From SVTX01 sp045577415 (lineage in GTDB: Bacteria; Bacillota; Clostridia; Oscillospirales; CAG-272): 64,000 nt of DNA. Within the stretch, counting starts at the first letter, position 1, and every line of letters begins with the position of its first letter. The notes beneath the pieces were generated by a model. It was not told the origin of the DNA, searched no databases, and saw nothing but the letters and a program-made list of their open reading frames with translations. The translations under genes were made by a program, and so were the position numbers. Location of the stretch: NCBI GenBank assembly GCA_045577415.1, contig JAZNII010000052.1:1-64000 (forward strand), written 5' to 3'. Of this stretch, positions 33,537 to 41,485 are shown one piece after another.

Positions 33537-36191
33537 TTATTCTTCGGGAACGTAATTGTAAATTATAGTTGCGTTTTTGAGTTCGGAGTTAGGGGAAGCT
33601 ATGTTGATTGCCGCCCAATCCTCCTCACTTCCAGTATAACAAACAATTTTAAGACTGTTACAATTATCGAACGCTATCGCTCCGATGCTTGTAACACCGC
33701 AAACTATAGTCACGCTCGTAAGTTTTGAACAGTTTACGAATGCTCCACCGTCAATGTGGGTGATGCTACCCGGTATAGTTATGCTCGTAAGGTTTACGCA
33801 ATTATAGAATGCGTAAATTCCAATTCTAGTAATACCGTCAGGAATAGTGAAACTTGTATCAGCTTTGCCAATTGCATACTGAATAAGCGTACCGTCTTTG
33901 CTATACAAATTACCGTCTATTGACTTATAATTCGCATTGTTCTTGTTTACAGTTATATTCTCAAGATTTGTGCAATTATATAGCGCATACTCTCCAATGC
34001 TTGTAACGCTGTCGGGGATTTCTATGCTCTTAAGGCTTCTGCAATTATATAACGCACACTCACCAATGCTTGTGACATCGTCAGGAATAGTGAAACTTGT
34101 ATCAGTTTTGCCAATTGCATACTGGATAAGCGTGCCGTCTTTGCCATACAAATTACCGTCTATTGACTTATAATTCGCATTATTCTCGTCCACAGTTATA
34201 TGCTCAAGATTTGCGCAATTATAGAACGTACCCTCACCAATACTTGTAACACTGTCGGGGATAGTTATGTTCGTAAGGCTCGAGCAACCAGAGAACGCAT
34301 AATCGCCAATGCTTGTGACACTGTCGCCGATTTCTATGCTCGTTAGGCTTCTGCAATAGTCGAACGCATAATCGGCAATTCCAACAGTATTCGTTCTCAA
34401 CGATACGGAAGTAACAGAAGTATCGCAATCAATAACCCATTTATCAACATATGATACACCGTTTTCTGTTTGTATCAGCGCTTCGCAATCCGCGAACGCA
34501 GAAGAACTAATGCTTGTGACACTATCTGGGATTTCTATTCTCGCAAGGCTTGTGCAACCGGAGAACGCATATTTCCCAATGTTTGTTACACTGTCGCCGA
34601 TAGTTACGTTCGTAAGGCTTGTGCAACCAGAGAACGCAAAAGAACCAATGCTTGTGACACTGTCGCCGATAGTTACGCTCGTAAGGCTTGTGCAACAGTC
34701 GAACGCATTTTTCTCAATACTTGTGACACCATCGGGAATTACTACGCACGCAAGGCTTGTGCAATTAGAGAACGCATAAGAATCAATGTTTGTGACACTG
34801 TCGCCGATAGTTACGCTCATAAGACTTGTGCAATTAGAGAACGTAGCTCTACCAATGCTTGTGACACTGTCGCCGATTTCTACGCTCGTAAGGCTTCTGC
34901 AATAGTCGAACGCATAATTACCAATGTTTGTGACACTGTCGCCGATAGTTACGCTCTCAAGGCTTCTGCACTCACAGAACGCCTCCTCACCAATGCTTGT
35001 GACACCCTCTGGGATTTCTATACTCGTAAGTCTTATGCAATAATAGAACGCATAATCGGCAATTCCAACAGTATTCGTTCTCAACGATACGGAAGCAACA
35101 GAAGTATCGCAATCAATAACCCATTTATCAACGTATGATACACCGTTTTCTGTTTGTATCAATGCTTCGCAACTAAAGAACGCCATATCACCGATGCTTG
35201 TGACACTGTCGGGAATTTCTATGCTCGTAAGACTTGCGCAATCGTAGAACGCATGATCACCAATGCTTGTGACACTGTCGGGGATATTTATGCTTGTAAG
35301 GCTTGTGCAAAAATAGAACGCATAATCACCAATGCTTGTGACACTGTCGGGGATATTTATGCTCGTAAGGCTTGTGCAACCATAGAACGCATAATCGCCA
35401 ATGCTTGTGACACCGTTGGGGATAATTATGCTCGTAAGGATTGAGCAATCGTAGAACGCATGATCACCAATGCTTGTGACACTGTCGGGAATAGTTATGC
35501 TCGTAAGGCTTGAGCAACCGTAGAACGCCGAAATACCAACGCTTGTAACACTGTCGGGGATTACTACGCTCGTAAGACTATCGCAATTTGCGAACGCCAA
35601 ATAACCAATGCTTGTGACACTGTCTCCTTCTGGTGATGTTAAAGGAATAACAATATCATTATCGGTACAAGTTCCTATTCCTCTAACATAGCAGGAGCCA
35701 TCGCCATTTGATGTAAATTTAAGTCCTTCGCTTGGTGCAAATTCGTTGCCACACACGGAGCAAACATAATTTACGAGTTTGTGATCAGTTGTAGGTAACT
35801 CCATGTATGTAGTATATTCGCATCTCGAACAGTTTGCGTAAGCATCCCAGCCGCTTTCAGTACAAGTAGGTGCTTGTGCTTCATGGGTTATTTCATTATG
35901 ACCCAGTGCGTCAATTGTTTTTGTCTCTTTTTCTCCGCAAGCACAATTACGCTCTTGCTCACCCTTTTCGGTACAGGCGGGTTCTTTGGTTGTGATCCAT
36001 TCGCTGAAGACGTGACTGTGTGGAGCGTTGGTTTCTTCACCGTCATCAGTTTGAGTTGACTCGGTATTGCCGTCATCGGGCTGAGTGGACTCGGTGCTAC
36101 CGTCATTCTTATTTCCAAAATCGCACGCAGCGAAAGTGGTCAACGCAAGGCAAACGATCAGCAAAAGGGCTAAAAGCTTTGTTTTCTTCAT
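33537..36191 (-). CDS. BspA-like leucine-rich-repeat lipoprotein
   Basis: An 884-residue surface lipoprotein. The signal ends in LTTFAAC, so Cys23 is lipidated. Residues 24-60 are a Ser/Thr/Asp-rich linker, and about 60-160 hold Cys/His-rich blocks (CTEKGEQERNCACG, CTESGWDAYANCSRC, YVCSVCG). From about residue 190 to 850 there are some 25 units of the LRR_5 (BspA) type, each about 23 residues with the core VTSIGDYAFYGCTSLTSI. The array is interrupted twice by a 40-residue non-repeat insert starting ALIQTENGVSYVD, and two further inserts (YKSIDGNLYGKDGTLIQY) are also duplicated. BspA proteins bind host or bacterial surfaces. A long structured leader and consensus promoter precede it. Confidence 0.93.
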   Translation of the reverse strand: MKKTKLLALLLIVCLALTTFAACDFGNKNDGSTESTQPDDGNTESTQTDDGEETNAPHSHVFSEWITTKEPACTEKGEQERNCACGEKETKTIDALGHNEITHEAQAPTCTESGWDAYANCSRCEYTTYMELPTTDHKLVNYVCSVCGNEFAPSEGLKFTSNGDGSCYVRGIGTCTDNDIVIPLTSPEGDSVTSIGYLAFANCDSLTSVVIPDSVTSVGISAFYGCSSLTSITIPDSVTSIGDHAFYDCSILTSIIIPNGVTSIGDYAFYGCTSLTSINIPDSVTSIGDYAFYFCTSLTSINIPDSVTSIGDHAFYDCASLTSIEIPDSVTSIGDMAFFSCEALIQTENGVSYVDKWVIDCDTSVASVSLRTNTVGIADYAFYYCIRLTSIEIPEGVTSIGEEAFCECRSLESVTIGDSVTNIGNYAFDYCRSLTSVEIGDSVTSIGRATFSNCTSLMSVTIGDSVTNIDSYAFSNCTSLACVVIPDGVTSIEKNAFDCCTSLTSVTIGDSVTSIGSFAFSGCTSLTNVTIGDSVTNIGKYAFSGCTSLARIEIPDSVTSISSSAFADCEALIQTENGVSYVDKWVIDCDTSVTSVSLRTNTVGIADYAFDYCRSLTSIEIGDSVTSIGDYAFSGCSSLTNITIPDSVTSIGEGTFYNCANLEHITVDENNANYKSIDGNLYGKDGTLIQYAIGKTDTSFTIPDDVTSIGECALYNCRSLKSIEIPDSVTSIGEYALYNCTNLENITVNKNNANYKSIDGNLYSKDGTLIQYAIGKADTSFTIPDGITRIGIYAFYNCVNLTSITIPGSITHIDGGAFVNCSKLTSVTIVCGVTSIGAIAFDNCNSLKIVCYTGSEEDWAAINIASPNSELKNATIIYNYVPEE

Positions 36192-36209
36192 TGTTTTTCT
36201 CCTTTAAAT

Positions 36210-36380
36210 GAAAAATAAAAAGTGCGCAGCCGAAGCTACGCACAAAAAATACGTCGCTCCATTTGCTGCGACACAATTTCGTAAACCCTAATCTAAAAGT
36301 AGAATGCGAAAAAGGAGTACGTATTTTTATCATATAATAAAAATACCCACTTTTAGATAGGATTATTTAATTGTGTCGCA
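36210..36380 (-). ncRNA. Structured leader RNA of the BspA-like gene ending in a terminator
   Basis: The predicted transcript starts at about 36380 and at once forms a long rod. P1 pairs TGCGACACAATT with AATTGTGTCGCA (36369-36380 with 36267-36278). P2 pairs CTAAAAGT with ACTTTTAG plus a CCTA/TAGG extension. P3 is a perfect 10-bp stem (36321-36330 with 36337-36346). A 20-nt single-stranded loop (36301-36320) holds CTCCTTT, which is complementary to the bspA ribosome binding site AAAGGAG (36199-36205). After the rod comes a terminator hairpin, GTGCG/CGCAC with a TTCG loop (36221-36242), followed by T5AT5. I know no family with this layout. It may be an attenuator or a stand-alone small RNA. 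Confidence 0.65.
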
Positions 36381-36385
36381 CCCTC

Positions 36386-36414
36386 ATTATAGCACCAACG
36401 CAAATAATTGTCAA
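36386..36414 (-). promoter_or_regulatory. Perfect-consensus sigma-A promoter of the bspA leader
   Basis: On the minus strand TTGACA (36409-36414), 17 bp, TATAAT (36386-36391). Confidence 0.9.
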
Positions 36415-36469
36415 GACAATTCGGTCAAATTTCGCTTTTTCACTTTTGCAAAACAAACTGCCACTCCAC

Positions 36470-36498
36470 TTGACACAACACAAAAACAATGATATAAT
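36470..36498 (+). promoter_or_regulatory. Sigma-A promoter of tmcAL
   Basis: TTGACA (36470-36475), 17 bp, TATAAT (36493-36498). It diverges from the bspA promoter; GAAAGGAG lies before the ATG. Confidence 0.9.
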
Positions 36499-36530
36499 TG
36501 TATAGGAAAAAATCAAGAAAGGAGAGCTTT

Positions 36531-37739
36531 ATGCGAAACGTTGGCATCGTTTGCGAATACAATCCGTTTCACACGGGGCATAAGCGACAGATAGACATTC
36601 TGCGAGAGAATGGCGCGGAACTGATAATCTGCGCTATGAGCGGCAACTTTTCCGAGCGCGGAGAGTTGACCGTTGCCGACAAATATACGCGCGCGGAGAG
36701 TGCGGTCAGATGCGGCGCGGACATCGTAGTTGAGCTTTCCTTTCCCTTTTCGTCCTTTTCCGCAGAAGGCTTTGCAAGATCGGGCATTCATATTTTAGCG
36801 GAGCTTGGTTGCGACACTCTCTGCTTTGGAAGCGAGAGCGCGGACAAGGAGCTTTTGACACGGGCGGCTGAGGTCGTCATATCCGAGGATTTCGTCCGCT
36901 CCTACACCGAAGCCACAAAAAGCCAAGGCGCGGCAAGGTCCTATTTTGACCTGCTTGCGGCGCATCTCGGCGAGGACACGGCGCTCTTGTCCAACGACAT
37001 TTTAGCGATCTCCTACATCGCCGCAATCAAGCGAGCGAATTTAAATATGGATATATTCCCCATCAAGCGAGAGGGCGCGGCGTACACCGAAAGTCAGCTT
37101 GGCGACGAGCTTCCCAGCGCGACCGCCATCCGCGAAGCAGTCAAAAATTCTCCCGAAGGCTTCTTTGCCACATCGGGCAAGCATCTGCCCACCGAGGCTC
37201 TTGAAGTCCTTCGCGCGGCTCAATCGGCAGGCTACGCCCCTGTATTTACCGAGAACATCGGCTCGGATATATCGAGCTTTTTCAAGCTTATGTCGACAGA
37301 GGATATTGTCGCAAGAGCTATCAAAAAATCGTGCGGCGGCACTTCCGTCTGCGAGGACGGCTGCGGCATCGTCGAGCGGCTTTGCAACTGCGCCAAAAAG
37401 ACCGCAAACTTCGAGGAATTCGTGGGCAACGCGTACAATTCGCGCTACACGGACGCGCGTATCAATCGAGTAATTCTCTTTTCACTCATTGGAGTTTCGG
37501 ATATTTTCGCAAAATCCGTTCCCGATTACACAATTCTTTTGGGAGCAAGCGAAAAAGGACGCAAATATCTTTCAACTATCCGAAAAACAATAGATTTTCC
37601 CATCATCACCAAGCCTGCCGACGCGTACGCAGGAGTGACGACCGATATTCTCCGTCTTTCCGATTCTCTTTACTCGTCTGCTATGCCAAAGGGCGTAAGC
37701 TTCGATTATTTTTTGAAAAAGCACCCTTTTATGGATTAA
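36531..37739 (+). CDS. tmcAL: tRNA(Met) cytidine acetate ligase
   Basis: A 402-residue nucleotidyltransferase-fold enzyme (YlbM family) that activates acetate with ATP and acetylates C34 of elongator tRNA-Met. The N-terminal motif GIVCEYNPFHTGHKRQI carries the HIGH-like HTGH, and SGNFSERGEL and FPIKREG follow as in the family. The start at 36531 is placed after the promoter's -10 box; a frame extension to 36498 would lie in the promoter itself. The C-terminal third is less conserved. A separate acetyltransferase TmcA is not seen here. Confidence 0.93.
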   Translation: MRNVGIVCEYNPFHTGHKRQIDILRENGAELIICAMSGNFSERGELTVADKYTRAESAVRCGADIVVELSFPFSSFSAEGFARSGIHILAELGCDTLCFGSESADKELLTRAAEVVISEDFVRSYTEATKSQGAARSYFDLLAAHLGEDTALLSNDILAISYIAAIKRANLNMDIFPIKREGAAYTESQLGDELPSATAIREAVKNSPEGFFATSGKHLPTEALEVLRAAQSAGYAPVFTENIGSDISSFFKLMSTEDIVARAIKKSCGGTSVCEDGCGIVERLCNCAKKTANFEEFVGNAYNSRYTDARINRVILFSLIGVSDIFAKSVPDYTILLGASEKGRKYLSTIRKTIDFPIITKPADAYAGVTTDILRLSDSLYSSAMPKGVSFDYFLKKHPFMD

Positions 37740-37776
37740 AAATCGCAAATTGAGCGAAAATATTAACAATTTATTG

Positions 37777-37805
37777 TTGACTTGACCCCATTTGTGTGTT
37801 ATAAT
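37777..37805 (+). promoter_or_regulatory. Sigma-A promoter of the small unknown gene
   Basis: TTGACT (37777-37782), 17 bp, TATAAT (37800-37805). Confidence 0.75.
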
Positions 37806-37858
37806 TTATTATTGATATATTTTTTGAAAGGATTTCGAGCAATCGAAGCAGGTGATAT

Positions 37859-38152
37859 ATGATGGCAGAGACTCGCGAGATGGTCAAGGGCAACATCCTT
37901 TACTACAAAAACAAGCCCCTGGTCAGAGAAAAGGACACTATTTGCTACGGCGATTTTACCGAAAAGTGCGTTCTTATATTTGAGATAATGTCTTACGTCG
38001 AAAAGGAAGGCGTTAAGGTGCCGGGCAAGATATTTATTCAGGTTATCGACTCCGAAAGCGGAAAAATACTTAAGCAGGCAGATAAGGAAGGTATGTACGA
38101 GGCATTTACCTACGGCATATTCTGGTACGAAAAATTCTTGTCTGAAAACTGA
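37859..38152 (+). CDS. Small soluble protein of unknown function
   Basis: A 97-residue protein I do not recognise. It has no membrane segment and alternates short hydrophobic strands (CVLIFEIMSYV, KIFIQVID) with charged turns, so a small beta-rich fold is likely. Its codons resemble those of highly used genes nearby. Two adjacent ATG codons (37859, 37862) follow AGGTGA; either could start it. It is monocistronic, with a clear promoter and terminator. Confidence 0.72.
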   Translation: MMAETREMVKGNILYYKNKPLVREKDTICYGDFTEKCVLIFEIMSYVEKEGVKVPGKIFIQVIDSESGKILKQADKEGMYEAFTYGIFWYEKFLSEN

Positions 38153-38170
38153 TCTTTTCATTATAAAAAT

Positions 38171-38204
38171 AATCCCTTGTTGCATTCCACTGCAACAAGG
38201 GATT
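38171..38204. terminator. Bidirectional intrinsic terminator
   Basis: AATCCCTTGTTGCA (38171-38184) pairs with TGCAACAAGGGATT (38191-38204); it lies between the converging small gene and asparaginase. Confidence 0.9.
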
Positions 38205-38207
38205 TGT

Positions 38208-39194
38208 TTATATTATATCGTTTCCGACAGGTGTGTAGAACAATTTTGCAAACTCGGCGGCGGTTTTGGACTTGGGGAGCGCCCACATGACCTTGGCAAC
38301 AACCGTCTCGGTCGTCATGTCGTAGGCTTCGGGAAGCTCGTATTTCTGCTTGATGCGAAGTCCAACCTGATAAACGCCCATGTCACTTCCCTCGTGAGGC
38401 ACTTGAGTGGTGATAACGATGCGAACTCCTTTTTCAATAAGCTTTTCGATCTTCTCTACGAACTCGTCGTTGTCGTAGTAAGGCAGACCGCCAACACCGA
38501 AGCTCTCGATGATGACCGCGTGGTATCTGTCGGCGATAAAGTCGAAAATGTCGGCACTCATTCCGGGAATAAGCTTGACTACGATGACCGATGAGTCGAT
38601 CTCGTCGCAGAATATTGGGTCGCCACAGGTCTTCTCGCGGATATAGTATTTCACAGAGCCGCGGATAAAGCCGATCTCGGGATAGTCGATGCTGGAGAAA
38701 GCGTTAAAGCTCTTGGTTCTGGTCTTTCTCGCGCGAGTGGCGGCGATTATCTTGTCGCCAAATACGATATGTACGCCGCAGGCATCATCGTCCGACGCAT
38801 ACATAAAAGCATCGGTGAGATTTTCCCTTGCGTCGGTGTCTCTTTTTTCAATCGGTATCTGCGCGCCCGTAAGTACGATTGGCTTTCGGCTGTTTTGTAT
38901 TAGATAATGGAGCATCGCCGCGGCATACGCCATAGTGTCGGTGCCGTGGGTGATGACGAAACCGTCGTACTCGTCGTATACCTTGCGGATATAGCGCGCT
39001 ATCTCAAGCCAGTATTCGGGACGCATATTGGTGCTGTCCAGATTGTACAGCTGGACGGTTGAGACATGGCAGATCCTTCCGACCTCCGGAACGTGAGAAA
39101 GCAGCTGCTCCGATGCAAGCACGGGTACAAGACCGTTTTCACCCTCGGCAGATGCGATAGTACCTCCCGTTGTTATTAATAGAATATGTTTCAT
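38208..39194 (-). CDS. ansA: Type I L-asparaginase
   Basis: A 328-residue asparaginase that converts asparagine to aspartate and ammonia. Signature 1 is TTGGTIAS (nucleophilic Thr12-type residue) and signature 2 is HGTDTMAY with the second catalytic Thr. LTGAQIPI and SFGVGGLPY fit. No signal peptide is present, so the enzyme is cytoplasmic. Its ATG overlaps the stop of the SDR gene upstream by 4 nt (ATGA). Confidence 0.95.
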   Translation of the reverse strand: MKHILLITTGGTIASAEGENGLVPVLASEQLLSHVPEVGRICHVSTVQLYNLDSTNMRPEYWLEIARYIRKVYDEYDGFVITHGTDTMAYAAAMLHYLIQNSRKPIVLTGAQIPIEKRDTDARENLTDAFMYASDDDACGVHIVFGDKIIAATRARKTRTKSFNAFSSIDYPEIGFIRGSVKYYIREKTCGDPIFCDEIDSSVIVVKLIPGMSADIFDFIADRYHAVIIESFGVGGLPYYDNDEFVEKIEKLIEKGVRIVITTQVPHEGSDMGVYQVGLRIKQKYELPEAYDMTTETVVAKVMWALPKSKTAAEFAKLFYTPVGNDII

Positions 39195-39907
39195 ATACCA
39201 AAGCCTCCGTCGACACCGATTATCTGCGCAGTAATAAACGACGCCTTTTCGCTCGCGAGGAAATAGACAAGCTCGGCAACCTCGGTGGGGTCTCCTATTC
39301 TGTAAAGCGGTGTCTTATCGCAAAGCTCGGCAATATCCTCGTCGTCATAGCCCGCGTTCATATCGGTGTCGATAACCCCCGGCTCTACGCAGTTGACGCG
39401 AATTCCCGAGGGACCAAGCTCCTTGGCAAGAGATAGGGTAAGTCCGCGAAGTCCCGCCTTGCTTGCCGAGTACGCCGCCTCGCAGGATGCTCCGCATCTG
39501 CCCCAAACAGAACCTATATTGACGATCGCGCCGCTTTGCTGTCTTACAAAGTCGCGTGTCGCCTCTCTGCTCATATAGAACGCGCTTGAAAGATTGGTGT
39601 TCATGACATTCATCCACTGCTCGTCGGTCACGTCGGTAACAAGCCCCGATATGCTGATGCCCGCGTTGTTTACAAGCACGTCAACGCCGCCGAGATACTC
39701 AACGGCTTTATTATAAGCCCACTCCGCCTCGTCGGGGTCGGAAAGATCGGCTTTTATCGGATATGCCCCCGTCTCGTCGGCACATTCCTCTGCCGCATCG
39801 TCATTTGAGCAATAGATAAAAGCAACTGCCCATCCGTTTTCGGAGAAAAGCTCTACGCAGGCGCGTCCGATGCCGCGAGAGCCGCCGGTAATGATGACTT
39901 TCTTCAT
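39191..39907 (-). CDS. ymfI: SDR-family reductase, probable EF-P 5-aminopentanone reductase YmfI
   Basis: A 238-residue short-chain dehydrogenase. The NAD(P) motif is TGGSRGIG, the NNAG strand is present, and the catalytic triad is Ser (IGSVWG), Tyr and Lys (YSASK). It resembles FabG, but the phrase VWGRCGASCEAAYSASK and VNCVEPGVIDTDMN resemble YmfI, which reduces 5-aminopentanone on EF-P to 5-aminopentanol. The presence of yfmF and yfmH 8 kb away supports this. The alternative is a generic 3-oxoacyl-ACP reductase; no other fatty-acid gene is near. The start at 39907 follows GGAG by 6 nt. Transcription continues into ansA. Confidence 0.75.
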   Translation of the reverse strand: MKKVIITGGSRGIGRACVELFSENGWAVAFIYCSNDDAAEECADETGAYPIKADLSDPDEAEWAYNKAVEYLGGVDVLVNNAGISISGLVTDVTDEQWMNVMNTNLSSAFYMSREATRDFVRQQSGAIVNIGSVWGRCGASCEAAYSASKAGLRGLTLSLAKELGPSGIRVNCVEPGVIDTDMNAGYDDEDIAELCDKTPLYRIGDPTEVAELVYFLASEKASFITAQIIGVDGGFGI

Positions 39908-40035
39908 TTTCGTCTCCAATCTTCAAAAAAATCTACAAATAACTAAAAAACATCATTTTTACGCTTCTTTTTATCATTATAACATCTGAACGGCTTTTTT
40001 TCAATAGAAATTATCAATTATTTTTATTAAAGCTC

Positions 40036-40064
40036 TTGAAAAATACCAATTTTTGTAGTATAAT
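40036..40064 (+). promoter_or_regulatory. Sigma-A promoter of rhaA
   Basis: TTGAAA (40036-40041), 17 bp, TATAAT (40059-40064), with an untranslated leader of about 60 nt before AGGAGG and the ATG. Confidence 0.75.
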
Positions 40065-40133
40065 ATAGTTTGGTATGTGATGTATACCCCCAAACAGTAA
40101 AAAATAAAAGTACATAATACACAGGAGGTCATT

Positions 40134-41384
40134 ATGGCAAACGCAAGATACGAGTCCGCTAAGGAGATCTACGCAAAGTACGGTATCGACACTGAGGCGG
40201 CTATCGCAGCTCTTTCCGACGTTCGCATTTCTATGCACTGCTGGCAGGCAGACGACGTTAAGGGATTTGAAGGAACAGGTGAGCTTTCCGGCGGTATTCA
40301 GACTACCGGTAACTACCCCGGCGGCGCAAGATGTCCCGACGAGCTTTTCGCAGACCTTGACAAGGCTCTCTCCCTCATTCCCGGAACTCACAAGATCAAC
40401 GTTCACGCAAACTACGCTATCGCTGAGGACGGCGAGACCATCGACCGTGACTGCATCGAACCCCGTCACTTCAAGAGATGGGTAGAGTTCGCAAAGAAGC
40501 ATAACTGCGGTCTCGATTTCAACCCCACATTCTTCTCTCATCCCAAGGCTTCGGGTCTTACCCTCTCCAGCCCCGACGATGAGATCAGAAACTTCTGGAT
40601 CAAGCACGGTATCGCTTGTATCCGCATTTCCGAGTATTTCGCAAAGGAAACAGGTTATCCTTGCGTTATGAATATCTGGACCGGCGACGGTACAAAGGAC
40701 ATCCCCGGCGACAGAATGGGTCCCCGTCAGAGATACGCTGACTCCATCGACCAGATTATCGGTTGTGGCTATGACAAGAGTCAGGTTTACGTAACCGTTG
40801 AGTCCAAGGTATTCGGTATCGGCGTTGAGGCTTACACCGTAGGCAGCGCTGAGTTCTCTCTCGCATACGCTATGACAAGAGGCATCACTCCTCTTATGGA
40901 TAACGGTCACTACCATCCCACCGAGGTAGTTTCCGACAAGATCCCCGCGCTTCTCGTCTTCTCCGACAAGATCGCGCTCCACATCACCCGTCCTATCCGT
41001 TGGGACTCTGACCACGTTGTTGCTTATGACGATGAGACCCGCGAGATGATGAAGGAAGTCGTTCGTTGCAACGCTCTTGACAGAGTATTCCTCGCAACCG
41101 ACTACTTCGACGCTTCCATCAACCGTGTAGCGGCTCTTGTTATCGGTATGAGAAACGTTCAGAAGGCAATCTTGAACGCTCTGCTTACTCCTAACGCAGA
41201 GATCAAGGGCTACCAGGATAAGGGAGACTACACCAGAATGCTTATGCTCCAAGAAGAGATCAAGACCCTTCCTATGGGCGATGTCTGGATGGAATTCTGC
41301 GAAAGAAACGGTGTTCCCGGCTGCTCTTGCTGGTTCAAGGAGATTGAAAAGTACGAATCTGAGGTTCTTTCTAAGAGAGTTTAA
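40134..41384 (+). CDS. rhaA: L-rhamnose isomerase
   Basis: A 416-residue RhaA that converts L-rhamnose to L-rhamnulose. It starts like the family (YESAKEIYAKYGID), and the metal-binding parts FNPTFFSHP, NIWTGDGTKD and MDNGHYHPTE are clear. The gene stands alone: no rhamnulokinase, aldolase, transporter or regulator is adjacent. Codon use is strongly biased, as seen in highly expressed genes, and leaves a 466-codon open frame on the other strand that is not a gene. A strong terminator follows. Confidence 0.95.
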   Translation: MANARYESAKEIYAKYGIDTEAAIAALSDVRISMHCWQADDVKGFEGTGELSGGIQTTGNYPGGARCPDELFADLDKALSLIPGTHKINVHANYAIAEDGETIDRDCIEPRHFKRWVEFAKKHNCGLDFNPTFFSHPKASGLTLSSPDDEIRNFWIKHGIACIRISEYFAKETGYPCVMNIWTGDGTKDIPGDRMGPRQRYADSIDQIIGCGYDKSQVYVTVESKVFGIGVEAYTVGSAEFSLAYAMTRGITPLMDNGHYHPTEVVSDKIPALLVFSDKIALHITRPIRWDSDHVVAYDDETREMMKEVVRCNALDRVFLATDYFDASINRVAALVIGMRNVQKAILNALLTPNAEIKGYQDKGDYTRMLMLQEEIKTLPMGDVWMEFCERNGVPGCSCWFKEIEKYESEVLSKRV

Positions 41385-41438
41385 TCTTCGTATTACATAC
41401 ACTAAAATCCTCACTTGATGAGGGGATTTTCATATATA

Positions 41439-41471
41439 AAAACGCTTGCGGCTATAAACCGCAAGCGTTTT
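41439..41471. terminator. Intrinsic terminator between rhaA and the flavodiiron gene
   Basis: AAAACGCTTGCGG (41439-41451) pairs with CCGCAAGCGTTTT (41459-41471) and serves both strands. A weaker stem AAAATCC/GGATTTT lies at 41404-41430. Confidence 0.9.
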
Positions 41472-41485
41472 GTATTATTAGCAAC

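Noticed and set aside
34470..35138. 222-codon repetitive plus-strand frame in the BspA region
   Set aside because: It arises from the repeat DNA of the BspA-like gene read backwards; the minus-strand frame has a signal peptide and regular LRR units.
33537..36191. CRISPR or tandem-repeat element at the DNA level in the BspA gene
   Set aside because: The repeat period is that of codons for 23-residue LRR units inside an open frame.
36210..36380. Miniature transposon with terminal inverted repeats
   Set aside because: The inverted repeats start exactly at the predicted transcription start and are followed by a terminator, so RNA structure explains them better; no clear target duplication was seen.
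36210..36380. 6S RNA
   Set aside because: Length and rod shape are similar, but the internal loop is strongly one-sided rather than a central bubble. I could not confirm the conserved parts, so I left it unclassified.
40014..41414. 466-codon open frame antisense to rhaA
   Set aside because: It mirrors the highly biased codon use of rhaA, has no ribosome binding site and no domain; rhaA on the plus strand has a promoter, strong site and full family motifs.
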